From contig NMRA01000363.1 of the NCBI GenBank assembly GCA_002633005.1, forward strand, positions 116,377 to 180,376: a DNA stretch of 64,000 nt, written 5' to 3'. How positions within the stretch are numbered: position 1 is the stretch's first letter; every line of letters begins with the position of its first letter. The notes under the pieces are model-generated. The model ran no database searches and was not told the DNA's origin. It saw only the letters and a list, made by a program, of their open reading frames with translations. Of this stretch, positions 48,687-63,700 are shown piece after piece. The DNA is from Phoronis australis. Lineage: Eukaryota > Phoronida > Phoronidae. The translations under genes and the position numbers were made by a program.

Positions 48687-51600
48687 ATGGGGAAGCCATG
48701 CTACAAGGGCAAGTCGTGTCGCTTCATCTGCATGTTCTGTCTCACAGCCAGTTTCTTCGTGGTCGAGATCACCATCGGTTATGTAGTCAACTCTATTGCT
48801 CTGGTGGCCGACTCTTTCCATATGCTGTCTGATGTCGTCGCACTAGTTGTTGGATTCGCCTCCATTAGGGTAGGTCATTCAAAGTGACAGACTGACATTT
48901 TCTTGACCTTGTAAAATTTGACATGAAGTGATCAATAGGCCGTTTTGCGAAACTACCTTTGTCCTGATTTTAGACATAGTTTCTGTTTGTTGTAGAGTGT
49001 ACTAAGCATTCAGGAAAATGTTTTTATTCTGGCCTGCACGGTGCTGCCACTTTATACTTTTTGAAAACTGTTAGGCAGTAGTAACCGTCTAATGCAGTGG
49101 GTCAAGAATAACCGGGAATGTTGTACTGGTGACTGTGAGAGCAGCAACTTCTCAAGCTGCATGGTTGTGACGGACAATTGGGCACTTGGGCCGTGACAAC
49201 TAAAGTGTTTTAAAACACTACATTTAGATAACTTATGCTGTACTTTTAAACACAGTTAATGGTATGTTCAATAAATTGTACTTTTTGTACTTTTTTATGG
49301 CAAGTTTATATTTTTTTTGCTGACAACGCGGAATCGTACTTTTTTCAGTGAGTGATACTACTGTACATTATGGTCCATCCCCTCCTTGTGATAATCTAGA
49401 TCTGCCAAAGCTAAGTTTGTCTTGCATTTAGCTTTTGATGTCTAAATATTTATGTTGTCACCATTATCACCTGTTTACAAACACATCGTTGATGAAGGTG
49501 GACTATGTCAGACCTGTGTACCGTATGGAAAAAATGCGCATTCGTTAGGAAATTTGTCTTGTAGTAGTATGCAAGTACACGAGACCAGGCAAAATACGCA
49601 CATTCGGTGAAGATTATGTTGATGATTGGTGGGACATTGTGCACGAAGTGGACTTGACGGTCTGCCAGTTAATAGAAGAACACCGTGTTTCTTTATAAGA
49701 AACTGTCTGTCAGTATGTTTTATTCTATGATCGCATCAATATATACACAAGTAGTATGCCCATATAAGGCAAGATACAGCAAAACCAAAAAGAGTGAAAT
49801 CAATGCATTCCAAAGCCAGAGGATTCAACTAATTATTTCATATACAACAATTTCTTATACAACAATTTCTTATACAACAATTTCTTATGCAATTCTTCTG
49901 CAATGTTTATACAACAATCTCTTATGCAATTCTTATACAATTTCTTATGCAATTTACAATACATCATGGAGATCATCCTTCAACACCCCCACTTGATCTA
50001 CACTATCCTCAACATGCATATAAGGACATTCAAAATAGATAAATCCTAGATGAAACATCTACAGTAATACCAAACTCACAAGGCATAACATAGAGTTTTA
50101 CAGTAATACATGTAATACCTGTCATGGACAGGATCATTGGGGATATGCTGGTGCATTATTCCCCTCCCCAGACCATCCCCGTGACGGCAGAAGGCGCAGA
50201 ACTCCAGGGCTGACGTCGCCTGTAAGCATTTGATTTGACAGCACTCGGGTACGGCTCTTCTTGTGACTCTTCGCAGCATGGCCATAAATAATACCGGCTT
50301 CGAGCAGTCGGCTGCTATCATTGAACTCAGCCAGTTGGGATGCAGTCTGCTCGAGGTCGGGTTGCGTTTGCGGGCCAGCAGCTTAACTTCAGCCGAACAT
50401 AAGTAGAGGGGTTGGTTGGTGGTGCATGAGCCAGCGAGGTAATCTGCACGCTCATTAATCAAGACACCGGCATGGCCAGGTACGAAAGACCAGATCACTA
50501 CATGATGAGGGTGGCGTGATCGAAAGACACCCCAGTTGGCTGGGAGGTTTCCAGATTGAACTTTCATCAACACTGCCATGGAATCGGTGGCAAAGATAAT
50601 GGTGTGATTCTCCAGGTTTAGGAGTGAGAGCTTGGTAGGGCACGTTGTATAGCCTCAAACTCCATCCGCGTACTGCTTGTGTATACATGGTGGCAGCCAC
50701 TACCTTCCGCAATGACGTTGTTAGCACAGCGTATTTGATAACCCCATCCCGCACGATTAGTTTCACCATCGAAGGATCCATCAGTTGCTACAATGATGGC
50801 ATTGATACCGCCAAGATCACGCCATTGCTGACGGCACAATGCTTGGACTACTCCAGGAGGCCATTCCCGAGCTTCCCTGTTGAAAGCAATGATGACATTC
50901 GGTTCCTCACCAAGTTCTTGTACTGGCAGCCAAGCAGCATCTTTACAGCAGTTTTACAAATACACAGCTTAACTACCCAGGAGGATTTTTCTAAACTTCA
51001 TGGCTTTGTCCCCTGGGAAAGGCTTTGCGAATAAATCAGCAACATTCTGATCAGTAGGTACATATTCAATTTTCATAGCATTTTTCTGGATTTCATCTCT
51101 GACAAAATGATATCGAATATCAATATGTTTGGAACTCTGATGCACAACGGGGTTTTTGGTCAGTGTAACAGCACTCTGACTGTCACAGTGGATACTGAAC
51201 TTTTGCACTCTACAACCACTCAAGCTTTCAAGAAAATGCCTTCCTGTGTTGCAGCAGATATTGACATATACTCTGCTTCAAAAGTCGAGAGAGCTACCGT
51301 TTGCTGTTTTCTTGTTTTCCACGAAATCAGTGGAACCTGATCAGACAACACAAACCCAACCCATCGTGCTTTACCTCACGGTTGGCTCAATCTGCATCAC
51401 AGAATCCAATCATTTTAAGAGTACCAGCTGACTTTGGAAACACTAGTTTGTTATCAGTGGTGCTTTTCACATCCCTAAGTGCATGTTTTACTATGGTCAT
51501 GTGATTAGAGATGACATTTTCTGAGACAGTTTGGAGACAACATAGCACAAGTCGGGTCTTGTTGCTGTCATAGCATAAATAAGGCTTCCTACTATCTCCT

Positions 51601-54600
51601 GGCTCAAACTGCTCGCTACACAGCTTGTTTATATTCATGTCACATGGAGTGGATTTTGGTTTGCAATCTTGCATTCCAAACTTTTCCAATACTCTCCTCA
51701 AATATTGAGACTGACTCATAGTTATGACGCCCTCTTGGTGTTCAAATTCTATACTGAGAAACCAGGAAATCTGGCCGAGATCTTTCTGATACGACTGTGG
51801 AACACTTGCAATGTGATAACACCCATGTGCAGTGTATTCAGTTGTCATCTATTTACTCATTGGTCAACATCGTTTCCAATAATATAATCCTTGTGCCAAT
51901 ATTATGGGGTGTTATCAGCAATCTTTGCTAAAAACCAGTATTGTGAAAAAATATTCAATGGATGTAACAGCTATTTGTGAAGGATATCGTTGGAGTGGTG
52001 GTCAGTCAGCACGGATCTATGGCTTCCTTTACAGGTGTCCAAGATCAAATCACCTAAAAACACATTTGGCTGGCAGCGAGCTGAGGTGCTAGGGGCCATG
52101 GTTAATGCAGTCTTTCTTGTGGCACTGTGCTTCAATATTGCCGTGGAATCAATACAAGTGAGTTCATGTATATTTGTTCTTCAGAAGTCTTGCTAATTTG
52201 CCAGTTAGAAAGGTGATACCAAAAATGGAAATTGACAGTAAATATGACTAGAACAAAAATAATTGTATTAACTTACCTGTGACGATACAAGTGGTTTTTA
52301 AATGGTAATTACGTAAAGGTAACGCTAAATTACAGTTACTTATTAAGTACTCACTATATAGTAAAAATCGGACATCTGCTCAAAGGAACCAGGCAGAAAA
52401 TTTTTGTAAAGCATTACTTGTGCTAAAGAGACATTAATTATTATGAGAACTTTGTATTTTTGTACCAGTTACACATATACCACTTGTAATTTATTTCTTT
52501 GAGGTGGAGGGTTGTCATGTAGGCAAGGATATGAAATTGGTTCATGGAACCTGTAAATTTCTGTTAGGGTTACCTGCACAAACAGCAAATGAGGAATTTG
52601 GTAGGTAGCATTTGCGGGTTAGTAGACTCGTCGGAATGATTAAAGATTGGTGAAGAATGTTCTGCTTTGTAATATGAAGTCACAGAGAATGGTAAAGATA
52701 GCCAGGGGTTTAAAGATAAAGCACTGGCTTTGGGATTGTGTTAAAGTTAACCAAATTGTAGCTGAAAAGGAGATTTTGTAATCGAATTTCGAAATAGGTG
52801 TTAAGATGTGGAATCTGAACATTGGAATGGATAACTATTGGAGCAGACCAGTCTCGGTGTATACAGATTGTTAAAAATGATCTAGTAGTTGGATATTATG
52901 TGTCGCTTATTGAAGACTAATTGTTCATGTTGTATCGAGCCAGGTTCAGATGAGCTCAATCCAGTTTAATGTCAATAGTAGGTCAAGGAGCATGTACGTG
53001 CTTTACGCTCACAATTTAAGGGTTTTGTGACTTAAATGTTGTTGAAAATGAAGTTAATTTTTTATCAGTGTGTCCTTTACATAACGATGAATGCCAAAAC
53101 TATTTACCTCCTATTAGAAAGATAGTCGACGGTACTTTTGCAAATATAATGAAAACCAACTGTGTTTAAGTGTTTAGCAGCCTGTTTAATTTTTATTAAA
53201 ATCTGTTGTCAAAATTAATGTAAAATGTGTGCCCATGTGTACATAAATGCTAATACTGCACACATCACAAAATTTTGTCCGACCGATCAGAAATCAGTCC
53301 ACGAACGGTCGACAACTGGTCGTCTAGCCGACCAGCAGCCGACTAGCAATGGTCCCAGTGCTTGGAATCGTCGGCTGAGCCACCTCTTCAGTCTGCAATT
53401 GGGTCTGCAAACTAGTCGCCTAGCTTAGACGACCAATTCGGATTATGCGTATCCTCTGTCGGCAATTACCATTTTATGACTTATCGATGAACTTTGGTCA
53501 AACAAGGCATCGAACTGTTTGTTGTTCAGAATCTCCAGTGGCCACTCGGCCTTAACCCCGCTGTTTATCAACTTTCTATTGACTATTTAACATAGAAATA
53601 TTGAATGTACTTACAAATTGCGTGAAATTAGAATAAAGTAAATGTTCTTGTGGAATTGCTGATGGATATGGTAAGGTCAAACGTTAAATGGTCTCGCGGA
53701 AATGTAATTTCGAACTCTCGCTATGGGGCGTTTTTTACGCATAACAATCACGAAACGTTTAAATGTTACAGTGAAATTGTATGAAAATTCAAAAACAACG
53801 CGGGAAGTGTTACGACCGCAGGTGTTATCTAGCCAGGAAATGTTCAATGAGTAGCTCGGAGTTGTACCCTTACAACACCAATTCTCATCTTCCTGTTGTA
53901 CTATGCTGGCTATGGAAAAATAGTTTATTTTGGGAACAACGTCAACTACCGGTTGATCACTAACGCAAATTCTAACATCATCGACGCATGAAAACGGCAA
54001 GCGCAAATCTTGGTTGTAGCATCAACCGTGATCCGTCATTCCGTGTTTGAAGTCACTTTCTAAGTTCGTAAAAATCGTAATCACATTATTTCAAAGTTGC
54101 AGCCTTTGAGCCCGTGGAAGTAAGTACTGTACGTTTTGTATCCGTCTTTACTGCATGGGTTAATTCTCTGAAAGTACAATCTTTGGAGTAACAGCCCTTC
54201 AGTGCTGCAACTCTCCCATCTTAGAGAAAAAAATCCAGGTGGTAATAATTGCGGTTTCATTGATGGCATTGAAAATAAAGCATTGATTCACTAAAAGAAT
54301 ACCATGCCATACAGAAACACATACAATATTCAGGTCTTCAACGCAGGCTTCGAAACAAATTTAGTTTGTCATGGGGGATTGGTTGCCGACTGTTCAGTTA
54401 CTCAAAAGAGCCTGATTTCAAATTTGTAGACTGAAAATGTACAGAAACGTCACGCTCCTTAATGTGTTATAGCAGCGGTACGAATTTCTATTACGGCGGT
54501 TGATAAATTTACTTACGTTGTTTCGGTTTTAATTCCTTTACAAGTTGTTTCTCTACTTTTGGTTTCGTTTTTCGTTTACATTTAGAAGAGGTAAGATATA

Positions 54601-57600
54601 TTCAGATCCCCTGTTACAAAAATACATACTGGGATGGTGAATTGGGAGGCACAAATCAAAGCATCTTAAAATTCGTCAGTTTTTTTAACAGCTGCAAATG
54701 TGTGATTACAAACCGTACAGTCGAAGCACGCGTGACAATTTGAATTAAACGTTTACAACTGCTTGATGTTCATTACAATTCAAGGCAGATAGTTACAGTC
54801 TTGCTAAAGAGCATAGTAAGCCACACATAGTACCGCCCTGAGCCATCTACACCAGGCATCTACAAACGTTGAAACATTAAAGAACTATAGAACTGCTTGG
54901 ACAACTGTCACATATATTTTGCCCACTATTTTGAGAACCAATTTTATCCTCTGAATATGTGGCATTTAACTGGTTCTCAAAATGTAGGCACCTTATAATG
55001 AAATTGTACTCGGAGGTAACGTGCCACGATGCCCCTTATTCAGTTAAGTGTTTATGTATTGTAAATTTCAGTACTATATTTAAGGCAAACAAAAGTTATC
55101 TATATAATTGCAGGTCACTACAAACATCTGTTGAGTGATTATTTCTGACGAGAGCGCTTTTCAAATGCACAATCCAGGCTGTTATTACTGAGTGTTGTAG
55201 CATTTTAGTTTGCATTCTTCCAAAAATCCTCAGGAAAATAAATTCTTGAAATACTATGCCCCGAAATTGTTGCTCTCAATGCAGGGTAAAGAATTGTTAC
55301 TGACATGTGTACGACTATTGTACACAAACTTTGGCACTATACACAGTTGGTTAATTTAATTTAATCAATATTGATGTGTGCAGTAAGAACGTAAGCGGTA
55401 TGCCGTAAACTTTATTTAAATTTAAAGACATGTAGTTCGTCACGGTTGATTTATGCACGGCTCTGACCATGCACATGACTCTGGAAACTTTTGAAAACGC
55501 ACACTTGGTTTCTTTATGCAGATACACTTTTAGTCCTCACGTACCGACAATGCGGGCTCAAAGTGCATCAACTAAACTAGTTAATTATTGAAAGTCTATT
55601 GTGGACTTTTTAATATACCGTATTCACTGCATTTGTATTAATTGGAATGCAAAAATACTTTGCATATGCACAATTACTTTTAGTGCTTTTGTGAACATGC
55701 CAGATAGCTAATGTCATGAGTCGAAGTCCAGTATGTGAAGAAAACGTTCACGTTTTGTAATTCAAAACTACTTGCGTTGTCCATGATCCCAATGTTCAGT
55801 TACTGGTTGTCTTACACAAAACAGTGACACATCAATTAAAACTGGGTTAATTTATTTCACCCTGTGCAGAGTGCAGAGACCAACACGCAATGTGACAATA
55901 GCCTGACAACCTATTGTGCAACTGAAACTCTAGCCTGAAAATAACAGCCGACCACCTTAAAGTTGGGTCGGCTGATGGCCAGTTGGCAATCAAGAGGTGG
56001 TTGGGGGGGGGGGTGGCCTTATGATTTGGCAGTACGATCGGCTGATAGTCAGCTATTTTGCCTACCTGAGTCCTCGACTCCTATCCAACCAGTCGGACAA
56101 ACATTTGTGATGCGTGTTGTATGTTATGGTTTGCAAGATGGGCCAATGGTCGTATGAACTTGACTGAAATGCGCCAAAAAAAAATTCAAGAGTGTCAAAT
56201 TTGGGAAACAATCGTTCTGTAAACCTTAGTGATGGTGTCATAGTACATTACTAGACGGTGAAGCATCCATTTTCTGATCTAGTTCCTTACTGTGACATTA
56301 ATTGAAGTTTCCAGTTGCTTAGATGTATCTAAACTTGACTGCTGGGAGCGGCCATGTGCCATAGTATGCCTGTTATTCCTACCCCTGTCTCCACTGACAA
56401 CTCCGCCAATGTGCCTGACCCACTCTTGGTAGGCCTATGACCTGTTGGCACTTAATAGCTTTTCACGAATAAATCAACTGCGTTTACAGCGTCTCGTTAT
56501 GACAGACAAGGTGAATAACCCACAGTTAATGTTGATTGTTGGTGGTGCTGGACTTCTCATCAATGTGATTGGCCTCTTCTTGTTTGGTAAGTTATGTCCC
56601 CTCAGTCTCACCTTCATGATTGTAAGTAATGAATGATCTTCCAACAAACCAAATTTTTTANCAAACATTTGTGATGTGTGTTGTATGTTATGCTTTGCAA
56701 GATGGGCCAATGGTCGTATGAAGTTGACTGGTTGAACCGAAATGCGCCGAAAAAAAATTCAAGAGTGTCAAATTTGGGAAACAATGGATCTGTAAACCAT
56801 AGTGATGGTGTCATAGTACATTACTAGACGGTGAAGCATCCATTTTCTGATCTAGTTCCTTACTGTGACATTTATTGAAGTTGCCAGTTGCTTAGATGTA
56901 TCTAAACTTGACTGCTGGGAGCAGCCATGTGCCATAGTATGCCTGAACGAAGACGGGTGTTATTCCTACCCCTGTCTCCACTGACAACTCCGCCAATTTG
57001 CCTGACCCACTCTTGGTAGGCCTATGACCTGTTGGCACTTAATAGCTTTTCACGAATAAATCAACTGCGTTTACAGCGTCTCGTTATGACAGACAAGGTG
57101 AATAACCCACAGTTAATGTTGATTGTTGGTGGTGCTGGACTTCTCATCAATGTGATTGGCCTCTTCTTGTTTGGTAAGTTATGTCCCCTCAGTCTCACCT
57201 TCATGATTGTAAGTAATGAATGATCTTCCAACAAACCAAATTTTTTAGGACTTTCGTTGTTCATTATTGGTTTAATTCTCAAAGCCCTATGCTCTAATTA
57301 AGTCATTTTAAAGTGCTGATCACGAACTGCATTGGATGACATTTGAAGTGTCAAAAACCAATCGCTTGCAAGCAGTGCATTACTCTCTTTGAACTATGAT
57401 GTTTATCATGTAAAATAAGAGTCACAACTGGCTGTGTGGACTTGAACAGAGGGTTGAAGGTTGTGCTGCCTGAGTCATCCAGTGTAATCATTTACTAAGT
57501 TCTGGTGGCAGCAGCAGCAGACAGCAGCAGCAGGCAGCAGACAGCTGCAGCATTTCCCTAAAAGGCCTTACCAAGCCGCACATGTCAACAGCTAGGGGAT

Positions 57601-57683
57601 CTTCTGGCTATTTAAAGGGAAGTGATGGTTCTTTAAGAAGATATGAGATCATGGAAATAATTTTGTAGTAGCACAGCAGGCAG

Positions 57684-57722
<39 letters not shown>

Positions 57723-60700
57723 TAAACAGCATTTCAATAAAAGACCTTACCAAGCCGCACATGACAACAGAGTATCTTTTGGACATATAAAGGAAGTGGA
57801 GTTTCTTAAGGAAGAGATGAGATTACGGAAATAATTTGTAATCTTATGACAGATTTGGTGGACTGGTCTTGCTTTTACACCCGTGCATGAATTTAAATAG
57901 CATTCGCATGTGCCAGGTGTATATTTTGGCGTGTGTAAATTACATTTTGATGTCCTCTGGTGTACACGCAGGTGTAAACGCCGTCATGTAAACAGGGCTT
58001 ATGACATATTAACACAGCTGGTGCCTGGGAAAAAGGTGCACGTCGTTTACCCAGTGCTATCGCTGATATGTGTTGCCTCCATTGTCCTAAGTTGCGTAGC
58101 TGAGCATTTTCTCATCGAAGCCTGCTCATTATGTGCATGTCTGTAGTCATGCACTCACATATTTATAGGCATTATGCCATCATTTCCGTCCGTCTGGTGT
58201 CCGCTGCTCTATCTACGTGTTCTTTTCATGTATGGGACGGCATGAATGAACTGTAAGACGGATCCGACTACCGGTGTGCCCCCTAATGGCAATTTTTATT
58301 TTTTTACGCTTACCTCTGAACCTTCAAAGGTCCTCAACGTATTTTCATAAAATTTGGCATATAGGCATCTATTATTGAGATGACGCTATCCTACTGTTTT
58401 TGGATGGATTCGTTTTAGTTTGCGCCACCTAGTGGCCATTTTTTTACTGTTTTCGACCCTGTTTTTTAACATCCACCCCTCTATCAACCAAACCGCTCTA
58501 AGGATGATTATGAAAATTGACATGTATGTTGACTTCTTGCTATGAAGAGGACAGCTCATGATTTTCTGACTTCGACTACTGTGGCGCCTCCTAGTGGCAG
58601 TTTTTTTGCACCCATGGCTGTATGTCCTAAACCATTTGCAGGATCTTTACTAAGATGTTGATAACGGACGACCACGACTTTCGGACAGTTCTGACTCCCG
58701 GTGTGCCTCCTAGTGGCAATTTTAGTTCTTTACATTTACCTCAGTCTGTATTTTCAAAGGTCCTAAACGGATTTTCATAACATTTGGAATATAGGCATCT
58801 CTTAGTGAGATGACACTATCCTCCTGCTTTTGGAATGAATCGAGGTATTTTGACCACCTAGTGGCCATTTTTGCTGTTTTTTGAATCTACCTTCTGTCAA
58901 CCAAACCAATAATGGTGATTTTGAAAATTGGCGTATATGTTCTCAGTGTGAAGAGGACGTTTGACGATGATGACTTTGACTACTGTGGTGCCTCCTTGTG
59001 GTAGTTTTGTTTTGTTTTACGCCTATAACTGTATCTTCTAAACCCATTGCAGGATCTTTATTAAATTTAATAAATGTATTTATATAAAGCTTACTACAGA
59101 TGACCACTTTTAAGCGGATGCATCAAACGCTGTGTCTCCTAGAGCAATTTCATCTTTTTTGTTTTCTTTCCTCATAAGATCTTTGACAGATTTTAATGAA
59201 ATTTGATAAGTACCAGCTTACTATTAATTAAAAGAAGCAATGGCATTTTCCCGTTTTCGGGTCATACGTTCTTGCACCATCTAGTGGCCATTTGATGATA
59301 CAAATAAGCAACCCGGCCTAGAAGCACCTCGTTTTCGGTAGGTGCATTTCACCGCTTGGCATTGTTCTCGTACTTAAGTGGACACCCAAGTCCAATGTCA
59401 ACTGTAACATTTATTTTAGGTCATGGCCACTCCCACGGTGGTGGAGGTAGCCACACGCATTCTCATGGTGGAAACCGTGACCATTCTCACTATGATAGTC
59501 ATGTCCATTCGCCTGCTGTCAACGGCCAAGCTATCCATCATGGAGACCTGTTGCCGCCTGCTACCGATGCAGAAACGGCAAACCTTACAGCAGACATTAC
59601 ATCACAGCAAGAAGACCAGGATGTAATCGAGGCTGGAGAGGACAACTGTCACCTGTCATGTGTCACCATTATGGAGGCGGAGCTTTACGAAAAAGCAGTG
59701 GCCACTGAGAAGGCGCGGAAAAAGGCTAAGTCAGGTAGGATATCGGCCAGATAGGATACCAGCCATATCAGCCAGGTATTATATCAGCCAGTTGATATCA
59801 ACCAGGTGGATATCAGCCAGGTGGATATCAACCAGGTGTGATATCAGCCATGTAGGATATCAGCGAGGCAGGGTATCATCCAGGTATGATGTCGGCTCCA
59901 TTGCTGAATGCTTATTGTGACCTAGAATCATCTGAGTCACTTAATGTCCGACCATAAAAATGGGAAAACACTGTAAGTGACATTAAAACAACACATTACT
60001 TGTGTGAAGTTAAAGATCTAGCAGCACACGTTTTTAACTCTTATTAGGTGGTTAGAACATGTTATAACGAAGTCGTCAGTGCCTACAGGTTAATTCTAAC
60101 GAAATCGGTTGGTAAAAAATTCATAAAAATTCAACTTGTCACGAACTGGAGCCGAGTGGAACTTCACCATTTTAATTTGATGCTAAGTCCGAAGTGAGAT
60201 TTAAAGGAACAATTGAGTAGCAAGGCGGTCTATTCGACAGAGCCAAACATGTTTTGCAGAGAGTAAGTTAACTCTGGTAAACAGTATAAACAAAACATAA
60301 CAAAGAACGTGCAATATCAGAATAACTAGGTAGAATTACTTCACATGAGTAAAAATATTCTGACAACTTGTGAAAGTATTCAATATAGATGTAGACAGAG
60401 AAAAAGTAAGATACCGGTGGTCTCCGACAATTATGTTCGGCGGCTGACGGACAACAATGAGCGACGGCCAACAGTGAGCGATGGCCTATTTCTTGTAGAA
60501 GACCAACTGGTGGCAAAATAACTTCTAAAGAAAAACTTGGTATGTTGCGAAATAGTATTAATAATAGCTCCACAGTTCATGTTACTAAGAGATTAAAAAA
60601 TACTGGGTCATGCTCCTAACACTACGATATTTTCCCATCACCAACAGTCAGGTCATAGACTACAATTCACTACTCCTCTCGTTTGCATTTTCAATCGCGG

Positions 60701-63700
60701 AATATAAATTGATTTCCAGGCAACAAAAGTATGGATTGCAAATTTTTGTCATGTTTTAAATTATGTTTTGTCTAATAGTTTGAAATTTAAGTCAATCAGC
60801 ATGTGATTATTTTCCTGACGAAATGACATATCAGGTACCTGCTAAGAAAAGTTCACCGATTGTGATGTCCGAGCAGCAAAAATCAAGCACAGGTGCGCGT
60901 TATTGAAATTCAGGTGAATTTTATGTTATTAACGGCAAGTAAAGGCGGTGCCGATTTGCTGCTAAAGTACAAAATGCACTGTCGGTAATCATACGACAAT
61001 TGCTGGTACTTTGCATCGTAAATGACAATAAAGAAAAGACATTTGCCGATATAGAAAAATTAATTAAGGTTTTCATTCTAATTTATTACCAGAATGGGCA
61101 CTGTTGCTGAAATTTGATATACCCTCACGATGAGTCAGGGCACCAGTAATTCTAGCTGTGGGAGATGCGACCTATTCATAATAAAAATTATTTTAAACTC
61201 GTCATATGCAAAGAACAGATAAAATTTGGATAATAGATTTATTTATCAAATTTGTATTATAAGAATCTAATTCAGAAAAACAAAAAAACAACAAAATAGC
61301 AATTCTTATAGGCTCATGCTGATATCAATACGTTTTCGAGGACAAGATAGCCGTCATTCAGAACTCATTCCTAATAACTGATGCATATGGAACTCAGGTC
61401 ACTGGAATAAACTGACATAGTTGATGATTTTCTGATCTCTGCCAAGGTACAATTGCGCTCAAAAAGGCTTTTAGTTTGACAGCAGAAAAGAGGTAACATT
61501 ATGCCATATTACATTTTACTTATTTTGAATTTTTTTTATCTAGATTAAACCTTTGAGATTAAGTACTTAAAGATATGGTAACACGTAGGGGACACAAAAG
61601 CCATTCTTTACAAAAAGAGACCGAGACAGCAAGCTCAACATTGTGACTTAAGTATCATGTTTATAAATACCAGCTCACATGAAATTTTTTGTCGGGAGAC
61701 GTCACGTTTTGTTATTGGCGACAATCTGTTGAATTGATGAACCACCCCACACAATATATTTTTGTCGTGTACATTGTCTTTGATGAAAAATCGTGTCATG
61801 TGCTGACCATTATGCATTCAGGAGCACTTAAATGTTGTATTTTGTGGGATACAAGAGGCTGTGGTGAAAGTCTGTTCACCATGTGCTGTTTGTACTCTGG
61901 TCATATATTAATAAAGCATAAAAATATTTCCAGGTGATCAGTGCAATGGGCCCACATGCGAGGCCTGCGCACGTCTGGTACAACGTGTATCAGACCGCCT
62001 GCAATTATTATTTTATACTCTGGTCAGTTTCTCTCATTTACTTGTACAGTGGCCAGCTTGTTCATTGCAGCATCCAGCACTCAGCTGAACATGCGAGGTG
62101 TATTTCTGCATGTTTTGGGTGATGCGCTGGGTTCAGTGGTCGTCTGTATCAGTGCGCTTATCATCTGGTTTGTTGAAGGCAGCTGGGTTGTGTATGTCGA
62201 CCCAGCTATGAGGTGAGTTTGAAGAGGGCCTTCGCTCTCCCGAGGGAAAGGTGCCTGTATCTTCTAAAGGGGAATTTTCGCTGTCTTTTTTACTAAGAGG
62301 GGATATTTCGTGTTGTTTTGTGCTTAGAGGGGAATTTTTTGTTTTGTTTATTTAATGCACTGTTTTTATTACTGTACAACACTCTTCTATGCCTCACAAA
62401 TAAGCAAGTGTCAATTTTAAGTTAAATAATAAAGATTAAGTCACTGTTACATTTATTTGCGAGGGGAGTGGAGTTGATATTTGGCCCCAAATTTGAGGCA
62501 TTGAGGGTCCTGAGTTATGAATGAAGATTTCCACTCCCCATGCAAAAACCTGGAAAATGAAAAAATAATTTCTGTGGTTGGAAAACTCACAAAAATGAAA
62601 AATAAAGTTTGAAGTTATAGAAAACTCGTAAAAAGTGTGATAAGATTAGTAAATGTAATTAACCTGATTTTGTAAGACATATTTTGAGTTCTTAGCATCA
62701 CCTTAGCTACTTAATCTCGGTCTTCTTTATGTGGAGAAAAGTAATTCATCAAGTTTGAAATTTATGGCCTGAAAACCCCATGCTCATTAAATTGTTTCAC
62801 ATGATGTATTCTTAATGTTGCGAGATTGCATTTTTGTTAAATTTTTTTTAGTAGGAAAAGAATAATTATGGAAAAACAAAAGCCAGTGGTTTGCAACTGA
62901 TAACAATGAGCATTGTTGGCATAATGACAAAATACACCCCTTGAAATACTTTTAGTCTGGAAATATTATTGTTGGGGGTTTTATTCTTTTTACTTGAGAT
63001 TGAACTCAAAACTATTTTTGCCATTTTCTATAATTTTTCATATGTGCCAACCCAAGATGAGAGGAGGCGGTGTGGTCTAGTGTGATGTTGCCCGCCTTCT
63101 TTACTCGAGGTCATGGGTTCCAGTCCCACTGGGACGCACTGCTAGACCCTTGAGTCAGGTTTCTAGCTCCTCAGCTCGGTTTTAACTATATACTAATAAA
63201 GCACAAGAATATTTCCAGGTGATCAGTGCAATGGGCCCACATGCACGGCCTGCGCACGTCTGGTACAATGTGTACCAGACCGCCTGCAATTATCATTTTC
63301 ATAACCCAAGATCAGTGTCTATTATTATGCCTGTCTAATCCTAGGTTGTACATAATGACATCATTGAGGCTATAAGTTTAGAGTCTGAACTCAAAATTTT
63401 GATTTTTTCTCAAAATCAATTTTTATCTCGAATTTAGAATTGTCATCAAATGCAAACTTGGAACAGAGTGGAGAGACATTTGCATAAATTATTTTAATAT
63501 CTTATGTTTGCATAAAACTAGAATGGAAAATTCAAAAAATAATTTTAAGTCCGATTTTAAATACCAAGATTAGATCTCGGCCCTAGGTGAGGGTATCATA
63601 GATATTTTTGGCTTTCATTTTGGAGAAGTGCTGCTAATGTTTTGCTGCCAACAAATGTGCCTGCCTCCTGATGGTGGTGAATTACTGCAGGCGAGTGTGC

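Noticed and set aside
56490-57173. Mutually exclusive duplicated exons
   Set aside because: The copies are identical and the duplication junction holds an N, so an assembly artefact is more likely than regulated exons.
63062-63150. Functional tRNA gene
   Set aside because: A and B boxes are only approximate and the acceptor stem does not pair; SINE-like.
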